Source of the DNA: CADEEL01 sp050246475
Lineage (GTDB): Bacteria > Pseudomonadota > Alphaproteobacteria > Caulobacterales > Aquidulcibacteraceae
Assembly: GCA_050246475.1 (NCBI GenBank)
Contig: JBFWVZ010000003.1
Coordinates: 248,001 to 312,000 of the forward strand
DNA length: 64,000 nucleotides
Reading direction: 5' to 3'
Shown here: positions 8,419-17,007 of the stretch, piece by piece
How the letters are laid out: every line of letters starts with the position of its first letter
Position numbering within the stretch: the stretch's first letter is position 1
The notes under the pieces: generated by a model
Database searches by the model: none
The model's input: the letters and a program-made list of their open reading frames with translations, nothing else
What the model was told of the DNA's origin: nothing
Position numbers and translations under genes: made by a program

Positions 8419-9046
8419 GCGCGGGCGCTTCATCACACTCGAAGGCGGCGAGGGCGCAGGCAAATCGACTTTGGCGCGCCGCCTAGGCGAAGCGCTTGAG
8501 CGCGCGGGGATCGCTGTCACGCTCACGCGCGAGCCCGGCGGCTCGCTCGGCGCCGATGAAATCCGCAAACTCATTGTTCGCGGCGATGCACAGCGCTGGG
8601 ATCCTCTCACCGATACGCTGCTTATCCTCGCCGCGCGCAGCGATCATGTCACGCAGACGATCGAGCCGGCGCTGTCAGCGGGGCGCTGGGTGATCTGCGA
8701 TCGCTACACGGATTCAACGCGCGCTTATCAGGTCGCGGGCGCCGGGTTGGATGCGGCCGTTCTCACTCGGCTCGAAAACGCCACCGCCTTCCCCAAACCG
8801 GATCTGACGCTCGTGCTCGACGTCGATCCTGCGGAGGGCGTGGCGCGTTCGCGCGGCGCGGGCCTTGGAGAGGATCGCTTCGAGCGCATGGGCCGCGATT
8901 TCCACGCGCGCGTGCGTCAATCGTTTCTCGACGCCGCGAAGCGCGAACCCGAGCGCTGTGTGGTGATAGGCTCAGCGCAAACGAAGGAGCAGGTGCTCGC
9001 CGCCGCACTCGCCGCGCTCAGAGATCGCTTGGGAGCGCGCATATGA
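8411..9046 (+). CDS. tmk: Thymidylate kinase
   Basis: A 211-residue P-loop kinase that phosphorylates dTMP to dTDP. FITLEGGEGAGKSTLARRL near the N-terminus is the P-loop, VICDRYTDSTRAYQ is the DR(Y/F) motif, and the length is normal for the family. ATG 8411 lies inside the last codons of dacA, and the end overlaps holB by ATGA. The dacA-tmk-holB-tatD order is common in Alphaproteobacteria. An in-frame upstream extension to 8276 is possible but would overlap dacA for 140 bases and adds no family sequence. Confidence 0.96.
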   Translation: MTERGRFITLEGGEGAGKSTLARRLGEALERAGIAVTLTREPGGSLGADEIRKLIVRGDAQRWDPLTDTLLILAARSDHVTQTIEPALSAGRWVICDRYTDSTRAYQVAGAGLDAAVLTRLENATAFPKPDLTLVLDVDPAEGVARSRGAGLGEDRFERMGRDFHARVRQSFLDAAKREPERCVVIGSAQTKEQVLAAALAALRDRLGARI

Positions 9047-10002
9047 GCGCGCATCCGAAGGACGTTTTCACGCTCGCGGGGCACACACGCGCGGAGGCCG
9101 AGATGGCCGACGCGCTGGAGAGCCGGCGGCTGCATCACGCGTGGCTTATCACCGGCCCGGAAGGAGTCGGCAAAGCGACGCTCGCGTACCGCATGGCGCG
9201 CGCCGCGCTCGGCGCCAAACGCATTGGCCCGCGCCCACTCGACGTCTCGCCCAGCGATCGCGTGGCGCAACGCATCGCCGCGAGTTCCCATCCGGATTTC
9301 TTCGTGTTGGAGCGCGCGTTGAACGAGCGCGGCAAGCTCAAGCGCGATATCTCCGCGGAGCAGACGCGCGAACTGCCGGGCTTCTTCACGCTCGCCGCCT
9401 CCGAGGGCGGCAAGCGCGTCGCGATTGTCGATGCGGTGGACGATCTCAATCGCTTCGGCGCCAACGCGCTTTTGAAGATTCTCGAAGAGCCGCCACCCAA
9501 CACACTGCTCATCCTCATCTGCCACGCGCCAGGCGCGGCGCTGGCGACGATCCGGTCGCGCTGCCGCAGGCTCGATCTGCGCCCGCTCAGCGATGAGGAG
9601 ATGAAAGGCGTTGTCGACGCTGATGAAGATACCTTGCGCCTCGCCGCCGGCCGTCCCGGACGCGCATTGGCGCTGCAGGCGCAGGAAGGCCTGGCGAACG
9701 ATATCGCGTCCGCTCTGAAGCAGCTTGAGCGCAAAGGCGCGGAAGCGCTCCTGCAAATAGCCTCAGCGCGCTCACCCGATCCCGGTCAGCGCCTCGCCCT
9801 CGTCCTCGATGCGCTGGAGGATTGGATCCGCCGCACGGTCGTTTCAGCCGGCGGAAAAGGCCCGCGCGCTGCCGCCTTGGCGGAGGCCTACGCGGCGCTC
9901 GAGGCGCTGCGCGCCGAGCGCGACGAACTCGATCTCGATCCCACGCACGCGCTCGCGCGCGCGGCGCTCATCCTTGACCGCGCGCAAGCGGCGCGCACAT
10001 GA
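9043..10002 (+). CDS. holB: DNA polymerase III subunit delta-prime
   Basis: A 319-residue clamp-loader subunit. It has an AAA+ fold with the P-loop-like LITGPEGVGKATLAYR, a sensor region VDAVDDLNRFGANALLKILEEPPPNTLLILIC (the NALLKxLEEPP signature), and SRCRRL afterwards. The Cys residues of the delta-prime zinc module found in many homologues are not present in the segment between the P-loop and the sensor. The gene overlaps tmk by 4 bases and ends 7 bases before tatD, so it belongs to one transcription unit. Confidence 0.94.
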   Translation: MSAHPKDVFTLAGHTRAEAEMADALESRRLHHAWLITGPEGVGKATLAYRMARAALGAKRIGPRPLDVSPSDRVAQRIAASSHPDFFVLERALNERGKLKRDISAEQTRELPGFFTLAASEGGKRVAIVDAVDDLNRFGANALLKILEEPPPNTLLILICHAPGAALATIRSRCRRLDLRPLSDEEMKGVVDADEDTLRLAAGRPGRALALQAQEGLANDIASALKQLERKGAEALLQIASARSPDPGQRLALVLDALEDWIRRTVVSAGGKGPRAAALAEAYAALEALRAERDELDLDPTHALARAALILDRAQAART

Positions 10003-10009
10003 AGCCGCG

Positions 10010-10801
10010 ATGCTGATCGACAGCCACGTGAACCTCCACCACGAATCCTTCGCGGGCGACGCGGAGGATGTGATCGCGCGCGCTCGCGCCGCTGGTGTTT
10101 CGCCGATGATCACCATCTGCGACCGCATCGAGAATTTCCCGGCTGTCATCGCTATCGCATGCAAGCACCGGGACATCTACGCCAGCATCGGCGCGCATCC
10201 GCACTACGCGAAGGATCATCTCGATCTCACGGCGGCGCATTTAATTGCCCAGGCGCGCGCCAATCCGAAAGTCGTCGGCGTCGGCGAAACCGGGCTCGAT
10301 CAACACTACAAGACAAGCCCGCTGGAAGATCAAATCCAAGTCTTTCGCGCACATGCGGAAGCGGCGCGCACGCTTGGCCTGCCGCTCATCATCCACACGC
10401 GCGAGGCGGACGATCTGATGGGCGATCTCCTGGAGGCGGAGGCCGCGAAGGGGCAGCTCGCCATACTCATGCATTGCTATACGAGCGGGCTCGATCTGGC
10501 GCGGCGCGCTTTGAAACTCGGCGCGTACTTTTCCTTCTCCGGCATCCTGACCTTCAAGAACGCGAACGACGTGCGCGCGGTCGCGGCGGAAGTTCCGCTC
10601 GATCGCGTGATGCTCGAAACGGATTGTCCCTATTTGGCGCCGATTCCGCATCGCGGGCGGCGCTGCGAACCGGCGATGGTGGCGGACGTCTATCGCTTCT
10701 ATTGCGCGGAGAGGGGGCTTTCGCTGGAGGAGGGGGCCGAGATCATTGCCGCCAACTTCCATCGCCTCTTCCACACGATCCGCGCCCAGGCGCACGCCTA
10801 A
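10010..10801 (+). CDS. tatD: TatD-family metal-dependent hydrolase
   Basis: A 263-residue TIM-barrel nuclease of the TatD family, thought to act as a 3'-5' exonuclease or deoxyribonuclease. Conserved pieces are VGVGETGLDQHY (metal-site Glu), LIIHTREADD, MHCYTSG and MLETDCPYLAPIPHRGR. The usual N-terminal H-x-H metal motif reads H-V-N here (H6, N8), so one metal ligand is replaced by Asn. The start at ATG 10010 gives a standard N-terminus. The stop codon overlaps the next start (TAATG), so translation of the MBL gene is likely coupled. Confidence 0.92.
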   Translation: MLIDSHVNLHHESFAGDAEDVIARARAAGVSPMITICDRIENFPAVIAIACKHRDIYASIGAHPHYAKDHLDLTAAHLIAQARANPKVVGVGETGLDQHYKTSPLEDQIQVFRAHAEAARTLGLPLIIHTREADDLMGDLLEAEAAKGQLAILMHCYTSGLDLARRALKLGAYFSFSGILTFKNANDVRAVAAEVPLDRVMLETDCPYLAPIPHRGRRCEPAMVADVYRFYCAERGLSLEEGAEIIAANFHRLFHTIRAQAHA

Positions 10802-11616
10802 TGGCGACATTGCGCGTCACCATTCTCGGCTGCGGTTCATCGGGCGGCGTGCCGCGCGCGGACGGCGCGTGGGGCGCGTGCGATCCCAATGAACCGAAGA
10901 ACCGCCGTACACGCTGCGGGCTCTTGCTGCAGCGTTGGGCAGGCGGACCGGGCGACGCGAACGAAGCGACGAGCGTGCTGATTGACACCGCGCCAGAATT
11001 ACGCGAGCAGCTTGCGCGCGCCGGCGCCAAACGCCTCGACGGCCTCGTCTACACGCATGATCACGCCGACCAGACGCACGGCATCGATGACGTGCGCGCG
11101 TTCGTTCTGAACCAACGCCGGGCGCTGCCAGTCTATATGGACGCCAAGACGCGTGACTCGCTCACCACCCGCTTCCGTTATTCGTTCTTCGGCGCGGCGG
11201 CGTATCCGGCGATCCTCTCCGTTGCCGACGAACTCAAGGTTGGCGTCGAAACGGCGATTGACGGCCCCGGCGGGGCGATCACGCTCACGCCGCTCATGCA
11301 GGATCACGGCACGACGCACTCGCTCGGCTTTCGCTTCCACGACGCGGCGTACTCGAACGATGTGGTTGCGTTGCCGGATGCGACGCTTGATGCGCTCAAG
11401 GGATTGGATCTCTGGATCGTCGATGCGCTCCGCTACAGGCCGCACCCGACGCACGCGCATCTCGAACAGGCGCTCGCATGGATCGGCCGCAACCGGCCCA
11501 AACGCGCCGTACTCACGAACCTGCACATCGATTTCGATTACGACACGCTCAAAGCCGAGCTGCCGGTTAGCGTCGAGCCCGCGTTTGACGGCTGGCGCGC
11601 TGATCTTACGGTCTGA
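10801..11616 (+). CDS. MBL-fold metallo-hydrolase (PhnP-like phosphodiesterase)
   Basis: A 271-residue metallo-beta-lactamase-fold protein. It starts with LRVTILGCGSSGGVPRADG, then has the zinc motif YTHDHADQTHGIDD (H-x-H-x-D-x-x-H), a distal MQDHGT, and LTNLHIDFDYDTL near the end. This is the arrangement of the PhnP/cyclic-phosphodiesterase branch, which acts on cyclic phosphodiesters or nucleotide-like substrates. The exact substrate is unknown. It starts at ATG 10801, one base into the tatD stop codon, and ends the tmk-holB-tatD unit; a similar placement after tatD is common in Alphaproteobacteria. Confidence 0.9.
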   Translation: MATLRVTILGCGSSGGVPRADGAWGACDPNEPKNRRTRCGLLLQRWAGGPGDANEATSVLIDTAPELREQLARAGAKRLDGLVYTHDHADQTHGIDDVRAFVLNQRRALPVYMDAKTRDSLTTRFRYSFFGAAAYPAILSVADELKVGVETAIDGPGGAITLTPLMQDHGTTHSLGFRFHDAAYSNDVVALPDATLDALKGLDLWIVDALRYRPHPTHAHLEQALAWIGRNRPKRAVLTNLHIDFDYDTLKAELPVSVEPAFDGWRADLTV

Positions 11617-11693
11617 ATCGGCGCACTGTGCGCCGCTCGGGTCTTCCCCAGGCCATGCATTATTTCCCATAATCTATCTTATGCGAGTTTTTG

Positions 11694-12533
11694 ATGGACG
11701 CCCGGAGAGCTGAAAAATCCTCGCAAAATAAGGTGCTTGAGCCGTCCGCGCGCCAGGCGGCGGCCCTCGCCTCGCTGCTGGACCTCATGCAGCGCTTGCG
11801 CGATCCGAACGGCGGCTGCCCATGGGATGTCGAGCAAACATTTGAGACGATCGCCCCCTACACGATCGAGGAAGCCTACGAGGTCGCGGATGCGATCCAG
11901 CGCAAGGCGATGGGCGATCTCAAGGCCGAGCTGGGCGATCTCCTCTTCCAGGTCGTTTTCCACGCGCGCATGGCAGAGGAGCACAAGCTCTTCGACTTTG
12001 CGGACGTCGCCGAAGCGCTCGTCGCCAAAATGCGGGAGCGGCATCCGCACGTGTTCGGCGACGCGGAGATGCGCTCATCGTCGGAACAAACGCATGCGTG
12101 GGAAGCACAGAAAGCCGCCGAGCGCGCGGCCAAGGGCGCTGGCGTGCTGGACGATGTGCCGATGGCGCTGCCCGCGCTGATGCGCGCCGAGAAGCTCACT
12201 AGGCGCGCCGCGCGCATCGGCTTCGATTGGCCCGACCCGGAAGCAGTGCTCGACAAGCTCAACGAAGAAATGGGCGAGCTGCGCGAGGCGCGCGCGAGCG
12301 GCGACGTGGCCCATATCGCGGAAGAGTTCGGCGACGTTCTTTTCGTGATGGCCAATCTCGGCCGCAAACTGGGCGTCGATCCGGAGGAAGCGCTGCGGCA
12401 AGCCAATTCCAAGTTCGTCCGTCGCTTCGAGCATATGGAGGCAGCGCTCAAACGCGACGGCAAGGAAGGCAAGCAGCAGCTCGACGAACTGGAGACGCTT
12501 TGGCTGGCGGCAAAGGCGGCCGAGAAGGGCTAA
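11694..12533 (+). CDS. mazG: Nucleoside triphosphate pyrophosphohydrolase MazG
   Basis: A 279-residue all-alpha NTP-PPase with two MazG domains. Domain 1 has LRDPNGGCPWDVEQTFETI and TIEEAYEVADAI followed by KAELGDLLFQVVFHARMAEE. Domain 2 has DKLNEEMGELREA and EEFGDVLFVMANLGRKLG. The EExxE/ExxD metal sites are intact in both. It hydrolyses (d)NTPs to monophosphates, cleaning the nucleotide pool and modulating (p)ppGpp-linked stress. ATG 11694 follows a short A/T-rich leader. Its end overlaps the convergent lipoprotein gene by 4 bases. mazG near hflX/hfq is typical in Alphaproteobacteria. Confidence 0.95.
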   Translation: MDARRAEKSSQNKVLEPSARQAAALASLLDLMQRLRDPNGGCPWDVEQTFETIAPYTIEEAYEVADAIQRKAMGDLKAELGDLLFQVVFHARMAEEHKLFDFADVAEALVAKMRERHPHVFGDAEMRSSSEQTHAWEAQKAAERAAKGAGVLDDVPMALPALMRAEKLTRRAARIGFDWPDPEAVLDKLNEEMGELREARASGDVAHIAEEFGDVLFVMANLGRKLGVDPEEALRQANSKFVRRFEHMEAALKRDGKEGKQQLDELETLWLAAKAAEKG

Positions 12534-13402
12534 GGCCCCTCCTCCAATTCGTACGCCCATTCGACGCCCCTGCGCGTCACGGCCAATGGCCCCGCCCCGC
12601 AGGCCTCGCCGAGCAGCTCTTCCTCGACACCGAGCGCGCGCCACATGACGCGGTCCCGCCGCGCGGCCTGCGCCGTCAACTCCATGAGCCGGCGCGCGCG
12701 TTCGATCGTGTCTGCGCTCATGGCCGAGTCGAGTCCGATCGCCGGGCCCGTCCGTTCGCTTTCCGGCAGAGCCGCTTGCGTAAAGAGATGCGCCTCGGCG
12801 CGCGTGCGATCAAACGCGGCGCCGCACCAGATGAAATGCCGGATCGCCGCCGCAAGCTGCACGGTTGCGCCGCTGAACGCATAGTCCGACCCATAAAGGC
12901 CAAGCGTCAGCGTACCGTACTCTTCCTCCTCTTCTTCCGAGAGACTGGAATCCTCCTCCAAGGCAGGGCGCTCGAAACTCTCGATGTCCCACGGGCTCGG
13001 CGGATGCGCCGCGAGCCACGCCAGCGCGTCCTCCAGATAACCGCCATCGCACGGGCTCGTCGGATACATCCATGGCGGCGGCTCAAACGTCGCGCGCGCC
13101 TGCAACGCAAAGAGCCGCGCGAACCGCGCGCGCGTGCGTTCATCCTCGTTACGCAAGATGTGCGCGCGGATCGGCCCGCGATCGATCGCGCCGATGCCGC
13201 ACAGACGCCATGCCTCCGCGATCTCGTTGAGTTGCTGCTGATCCTGGAACGACTCGTACGCCTCAGCGTCGAGTTCGTTGACGAGCGCCTGCATTTCCGC
13301 ACGCTCGGCTTCGCTCAACGGCCCGGTGCTTTCTGTCTGCTGCGCAGGCGGCGTCGCGCACGCCATGAGCAGACTTGCCGCAGCGATCAGCGCCGTTCGC
13401 AT
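12530..13402 (-). CDS. Unknown lipoprotein, acidic
   Basis: A 290-residue protein whose first residues form a lipoprotein signal with the lipobox LMAC (Cys15). It is otherwise soluble, with an acidic run of six or more Glu (EEEEEE) near the middle and several scattered Cys. I recognise no domain. A GAGGGGAGG site precedes ATG 13402. It converges with mazG, overlapping it by 4 bases, and is divergent from the NADP-dependent oxidoreductase. Membrane anchoring is well supported; the function is not known. Confidence 0.75.
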   Translation of the reverse strand: MRTALIAAASLLMACATPPAQQTESTGPLSEAERAEMQALVNELDAEAYESFQDQQQLNEIAEAWRLCGIGAIDRGPIRAHILRNEDERTRARFARLFALQARATFEPPPWMYPTSPCDGGYLEDALAWLAAHPPSPWDIESFERPALEEDSSLSEEEEEEYGTLTLGLYGSDYAFSGATVQLAAAIRHFIWCGAAFDRTRAEAHLFTQAALPESERTGPAIGLDSAMSADTIERARRLMELTAQAARRDRVMWRALGVEEELLGEACGAGPLAVTRRGVEWAYELEEGP

Positions 13403-13501
13403 GGCCCTCCCCTCTTCTTCCGCGATCCTAATCGGGAAGAGGGGGCGTGCAACCGCCGCACGGGAGCGCGTATAAGCGCCTCAAGTACAAAGGAGGGCGC
13501 G

Positions 13502-14530
13502 ATGGTGCGGGCCAATCAGAACCGGCAATGGCGTTTGAAGCGCCGCCCGGTGGGTGAGATCAAGGACGGCGATCTGGAGCTTGTCGAAGCGCCGATCCCT
13601 GACGTGCCGGATGGCTGCGTGCTCGTGCGCAACATCTATCTCTCGCTCGACCCGACCAATCGGATATGGATGAGCGACATGGATCAATACATGCCGCCCG
13701 TCGAAATCGGCGACGTGATGCGCGGCGGCACCGTCGGTGTCATCGAGCAATCGGCGATCCCGGAATTGCCGGTCGGCACGCTCGTCGCGGCGGGGCTGTC
13801 CGGTTGGCAGGATTATTCGGTCTCGCCCGCGATGATGACGCGCCCATTGCCCAAAATCCCCGGCCTGCCGGCGACGGCCTTCATGTCCGTGTGCGGATTG
13901 ACAGGGTGGACCGCCTATTTCGGCTTGCTCGACATCGGCGATCCGAAGCCCGGCGAGACGGTCGTCGTCTCAGCCGCGGCCGGCGCGGTCGGCTCCATCG
14001 TTGGGCAGATCGCGAAGATCAAAGGCGCGCGCGCGATCGGCATTGCGGGCGGGCCGGACAAGTGCCGCTGGCTCACCGAGGAACTCGGGTTCGACGGCGC
14101 CATCGACTACAAAAACGAAGATGTCGGCAAAGCGCTCGATCGGCTCTGTCCGAACGGCATCGACGTGAACTTCGAAAACGTCGGCGGCGAGATCATGGAA
14201 GCCGTGATGTGGCGCATGAACAATTTTAGCCGCATGCCGCTTTGCGGGATGATCAGCACGTACAACGCCGACCCCACGAAAGGCATGGGGCCGCGCAATT
14301 TCCAACAGATCCTCATGCACCGCATCAAGGTGCAGGGCTTCATCGTGATCGATTATCTGCCGCGTTTCGAGGAAGCGGCAGGCCAGCTCGCGCAATGGGT
14401 GCTCGACGGCAAGATCAAGTATCGCGTGCACGTGGAGCAAGGGCTGGAGAACGCGGTCAAATCGCTGGGCCTCCTCTTCACCGGCGGCAATGACGGAAAG
14501 CTGCTGGTGCAGCTCGCGCCGGAGCCATAA
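13502..14530 (+). CDS. NADP-dependent oxidoreductase, zinc-free MDR (CurA/alkenal reductase-like)
   Basis: A 342-residue medium-chain reductase of the NADP-dependent alkenal/one oxidoreductase branch (prostaglandin or curcumin reductase-like). Diagnostic features are YLSLDPTNRIWM near residue 50, MRGGTVGVIEQS, GLTGWTAYFGLLDIG, and the Rossmann turn VSAAAGAVGSIVGQIAK. FENVGGE follows. It would reduce the double bond of alpha,beta-unsaturated carbonyls using NADPH. AGGAGGG at 13491-13497 precedes ATG 13502. It is followed immediately by the end of a convergent lipoprotein gene and a shared hairpin. Confidence 0.92.
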   Translation: MVRANQNRQWRLKRRPVGEIKDGDLELVEAPIPDVPDGCVLVRNIYLSLDPTNRIWMSDMDQYMPPVEIGDVMRGGTVGVIEQSAIPELPVGTLVAAGLSGWQDYSVSPAMMTRPLPKIPGLPATAFMSVCGLTGWTAYFGLLDIGDPKPGETVVVSAAAGAVGSIVGQIAKIKGARAIGIAGGPDKCRWLTEELGFDGAIDYKNEDVGKALDRLCPNGIDVNFENVGGEIMEAVMWRMNNFSRMPLCGMISTYNADPTKGMGPRNFQQILMHRIKVQGFIVIDYLPRFEEAAGQLAQWVLDGKIKYRVHVEQGLENAVKSLGLLFTGGNDGKLLVQLAPEP

Positions 14531-14560
14531 TCAACCCTCTGCTCCGAACAGAGGGGTTGA
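14531..14560. terminator. Hairpin at convergent gene ends
   Basis: TCAACC-CTCTG and CAGAGGGGTTGA form an imperfect stem (one bulged base) around a seven-base loop. It begins right after the TAA of the oxidoreductase gene and overlaps the last codons of the minus-strand lipoprotein gene. No T-run follows on either strand. A bidirectional terminator is plausible from the position only. Confidence 0.4.
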
Positions 14561-15307
14561 ACTGCAGACTCGGCCTACGTGACCTATCGCGATGGGAAGT
14601 GCATGCGCTGACGCATTGATCGTTCTGCCTGCGAGGCTGTCACCCCGATAAAGACTCGCGATCCTGACCGTCATATCCTGCCGCACGCCCAAAAGGTTCG
14701 CTTCAAAATTCAAAACCCGAAAGTCGAGTCTCGTGTACTGGTGGGGCGCCTCTTCAAGTCTCAATATGCGAACGCACAACTCCGCATCTGCCTCGACGGG
14801 AATTCTAACGCCTCCCGCCGCTGGGTTTTCGCAAAAAGAGCGCGGCAATCGCTCAAAGGACCAAACGGCGGAGCGATCTATTTCTTCATAGAGCGCAAGT
14901 CTTTGCTCATGGTAGCGGCTGGGCGTGCCGGTTGCGCGCATATTCTCGGTCACTCGCCGATACGGCGCAAAGTCATTCGGTGACAACTCTAGTGCCAGCC
15001 TTTGGGTGCGCCTCGGGCCCATCAGGAAGTTGGACACAACATACTCGCGCAAACCGGCGATGCCGTGCAGCGATTGAACGTACACTGCTTCAAGAATCGC
15101 AGGATCAAATTCTACGTCGCCTTGCCGCGCCCACTCACACAATTGACCAACGGCTGCGTCCGCCGTTCCCGAGAGTCGAGGTGGCTCGAGATCAACAGGA
15201 AAGTCGGAGCGCTCGACACCAATGAGCTCAGCGGAGCCGGGATTACACCCGCACAGCACTAAAAGAGTCGCTGTCGCCACAAGGCCCGCCAACGACCGCA
15301 CAATCAC
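14531..15307 (-). CDS. Unknown lipoprotein
   Basis: A 258-residue protein with a lipoprotein signal peptide (lipobox LCGC, Cys21). The remainder is soluble with several Cys and no domain I recognise. The start is GTG 15307, overlapping the hflX stop codon as GTGA, so it is the last gene of the ntrY-ntrX-dat-hfq-hflX run and may be translationally coupled to hflX. Base composition is somewhat more A/T-rich than in hflX, and codon choice looks less biased, which may mean a recent or poorly expressed gene. A paralogous relation to the lipoprotein at 12530-13402 is not evident. Confidence 0.7.
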   Translation of the reverse strand: MIVRSLAGLVATATLLVLCGCNPGSAELIGVERSDFPVDLEPPRLSGTADAAVGQLCEWARQGDVEFDPAILEAVYVQSLHGIAGLREYVVSNFLMGPRRTQRLALELSPNDFAPYRRVTENMRATGTPSRYHEQRLALYEEIDRSAVWSFERLPRSFCENPAAGGVRIPVEADAELCVRILRLEEAPHQYTRLDFRVLNFEANLLGVRQDMTVRIASLYRGDSLAGRTINASAHALPIAIGHVGRVCSSTPLFGAEG

Positions 15308-16632
15308 TCCGCCGCCAGCCGGTCCGGCGAAGCGATAAGCGCGGGGTCGATCCGCGCGGCGTCGTCGCCGGAAAGCTCCGCCGTCACCAGCATCCGCCCG
15401 TTCTCATCGGCGCGCTCTTCGAGCACACGGCCGCGCGCGCCGATCCACGCGCGCGTCTTGCCGTCCGCGGGATCGAGCGTGAGCGTCACGATGCGCGCCG
15501 CGCCGAACGCGGCGCGGTCGATCGCGGCGAGCAGGGCCTCCACCCCCTCCCCCGTCAGCGCTGAAATCGGAATAGGGGGCTCGGTCCCCTCTTTGGCGGC
15601 GCGCGCCAGCCGCGCGGCGCGCCGGTCGTCGTCCAGGAGATCGATTTTGTTCCAAGCCTCAACGATCGGCGGCAGCGGCTTCGATTTATCGAGCTGGGCA
15701 AGCACGCTCATCACATCCGCCGCCTGCGCTTCCGTTTCGGGATGCGCGATGTCGCGCACGTGCACGAGCAGATCGGCCTCCGTAACCGCTTCAAGCGTCG
15801 CTCGGAACGCCGCGATCAATTCCGTCGGCAGATCGGTGATGAAGCCGACCGTGTCGGAGATGATGACGCTTCGCCCGCTCGCCAGCTTCACCAGCCGCGC
15901 GGTGGGATCGAGCGTCGCAAACGGCATGTCCTTCGCGAATACGCCCGCTTCGGTGAGGCGATTGAAGAGGCTCGACTTGCCGGCGTTCGTGTAGCCGACG
16001 AAGACAACCGCAGGATACCCAGCGCGTTCGCGTGCGCGCCGCTGCAGGCCGCGCGTGCGGCGCACGTCCTCTAGCTCGCGCTTGAGCTTCACGATCCGGT
16101 CCGCGATCTGGCGGCGATCCAATTCGATCTGCGTTTCACCCGGCCCGCCGGTCTTGCCCAAGCCGCCGCGCTGGCGCTCCAAGTGCGTCCATGTGCGCAC
16201 AAGGCGCGAGCGCTCGTACGCCTGTCGCGCAAGCTCGACCTGCAAGCGGCCTTCGCGCGTGCGCGCGCGACGCCCGAAGATTTCGAGGATCAATCCTGTG
16301 CGATCGATCACCTTGGCCTGGATCGCGCGCTCGAGATTGCGCTGCTGCACCGGGGAGAGGGCGGCGTCCACGACGATGACGGAAGCTCCCTTCTCGGCCG
16401 CCTCCTCCTTCAAGCTCTCGACGCGCCCGCCGCCGAAATAGGTGCCCGGATTGAGCGCGCGCAGCGTCGCCAGCCCCGATCCCGCGACATCGAGATCGAG
16501 CGCTTCGGCAAGGCCGCACGCTTCTTGAAGGCGCAATTCAGGATCGCGCGCATTGGCGCGCCCATCGGTCAGCGGAAAATAGACGAGCGCTTTCTCGCGC
16601 GCCGCAATCGTTTCGCGGGGTTCAGTCGTCAC
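15304..16632 (-). CDS. hflX: GTPase HflX
   Basis: A 442-residue ribosome-associated GTPase that splits or rescues stalled 70S ribosomes. The N-terminal HflX domain includes NPGTYFGGGRVESL (61-74) and the ribosome-binding helices with GGLGKTGGPGETQIELDRR. The G domain starts with P-loop GYTNAGKSS (213-221), then FATLDPT (switch I), SDTVGF (G3) and WNKIDLL (G4). The C-terminal extension is of usual length. It starts 11 bases before the hfq stop codon, the classic hfq-hflX overlap arrangement. Confidence 0.96.
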   Translation of the reverse strand: MTTEPRETIAAREKALVYFPLTDGRANARDPELRLQEACGLAEALDLDVAGSGLATLRALNPGTYFGGGRVESLKEEAAEKGASVIVVDAALSPVQQRNLERAIQAKVIDRTGLILEIFGRRARTREGRLQVELARQAYERSRLVRTWTHLERQRGGLGKTGGPGETQIELDRRQIADRIVKLKRELEDVRRTRGLQRRARERAGYPAVVFVGYTNAGKSSLFNRLTEAGVFAKDMPFATLDPTARLVKLASGRSVIISDTVGFITDLPTELIAAFRATLEAVTEADLLVHVRDIAHPETEAQAADVMSVLAQLDKSKPLPPIVEAWNKIDLLDDDRRAARLARAAKEGTEPPIPISALTGEGVEALLAAIDRAAFGAARIVTLTLDPADGKTRAWIGARGRVLEERADENGRMLVTAELSGDDAARIDPALIASPDRLAAE

Positions 16633-16894
16633 CCTCGTCTTGCCCTTTGTCTCCCTCGAAGAGCTGCACCGGCGCGCCGGGCATCACCGTCGAGATGGCG
16701 TGCTTATACACAAGCTGCACCTGCCCATCGCGACGCAAGAGAACACAAAAGTTATCGAACCAGGAGATGACGCCCTGAAGCTTCACGCCGTTGACGAGAA
16801 AGATGGTCAGCGGCGTCCGGTTCTTGCGGACTGCGTTGAGGAAGGTGTCTTGCAGGTTTTGCTTCTTGTCCGTGCTGTTTGTTTTCTTGTCCAT
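16622..16894 (-). CDS. hfq: RNA chaperone Hfq
   Basis: A 90-residue Sm-like protein that forms hexamers and pairs small RNAs with mRNAs. KQNLQDTFLNAVRK is the N-terminal helix with the proximal-face Gln and Asp/Phe residues, TIFLVNGVKLQGVISWFDNF is the Sm1 motif, and the YKHAIS motif lies in Sm2. The acidic C-terminal tail (GDKGQDEGDD) is short, as usual in Alphaproteobacteria. It overlaps hflX by 11 bases and has its own promoter-like sequence upstream. Confidence 0.98.
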   Translation of the reverse strand: MDKKTNSTDKKQNLQDTFLNAVRKNRTPLTIFLVNGVKLQGVISWFDNFCVLLRRDGQVQLVYKHAISTVMPGAPVQLFEGDKGQDEGDD

Positions 16895-16951
16895 GACGGA
16901 TCTTTTCCATTTTTATTGCGCGCCAACGCCCGCCGCGGCGCGGATTTGGCC

Positions 16952-16979
16952 TATATAGCCCCGTTCGGAGCACCGGCAA
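16952..16979 (-). promoter_or_regulatory. Candidate promoter upstream of hfq
   Basis: On the minus strand, TTGCCG (16974-16979) is followed after 16 bases by TATATA (16952-16957), similar to housekeeping sigma-factor boxes. It ends about 55 bases before the hfq ATG, inside the only sizeable gap (113 bases) of the dat-hfq stretch. Its position and the match make it the best promoter candidate for hfq-hflX. No operator was recognised. Confidence 0.35.
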
Positions 16980-17007
16980 CCGGGAACGGGCCGTGTTGGA
17001 GGCGAAA

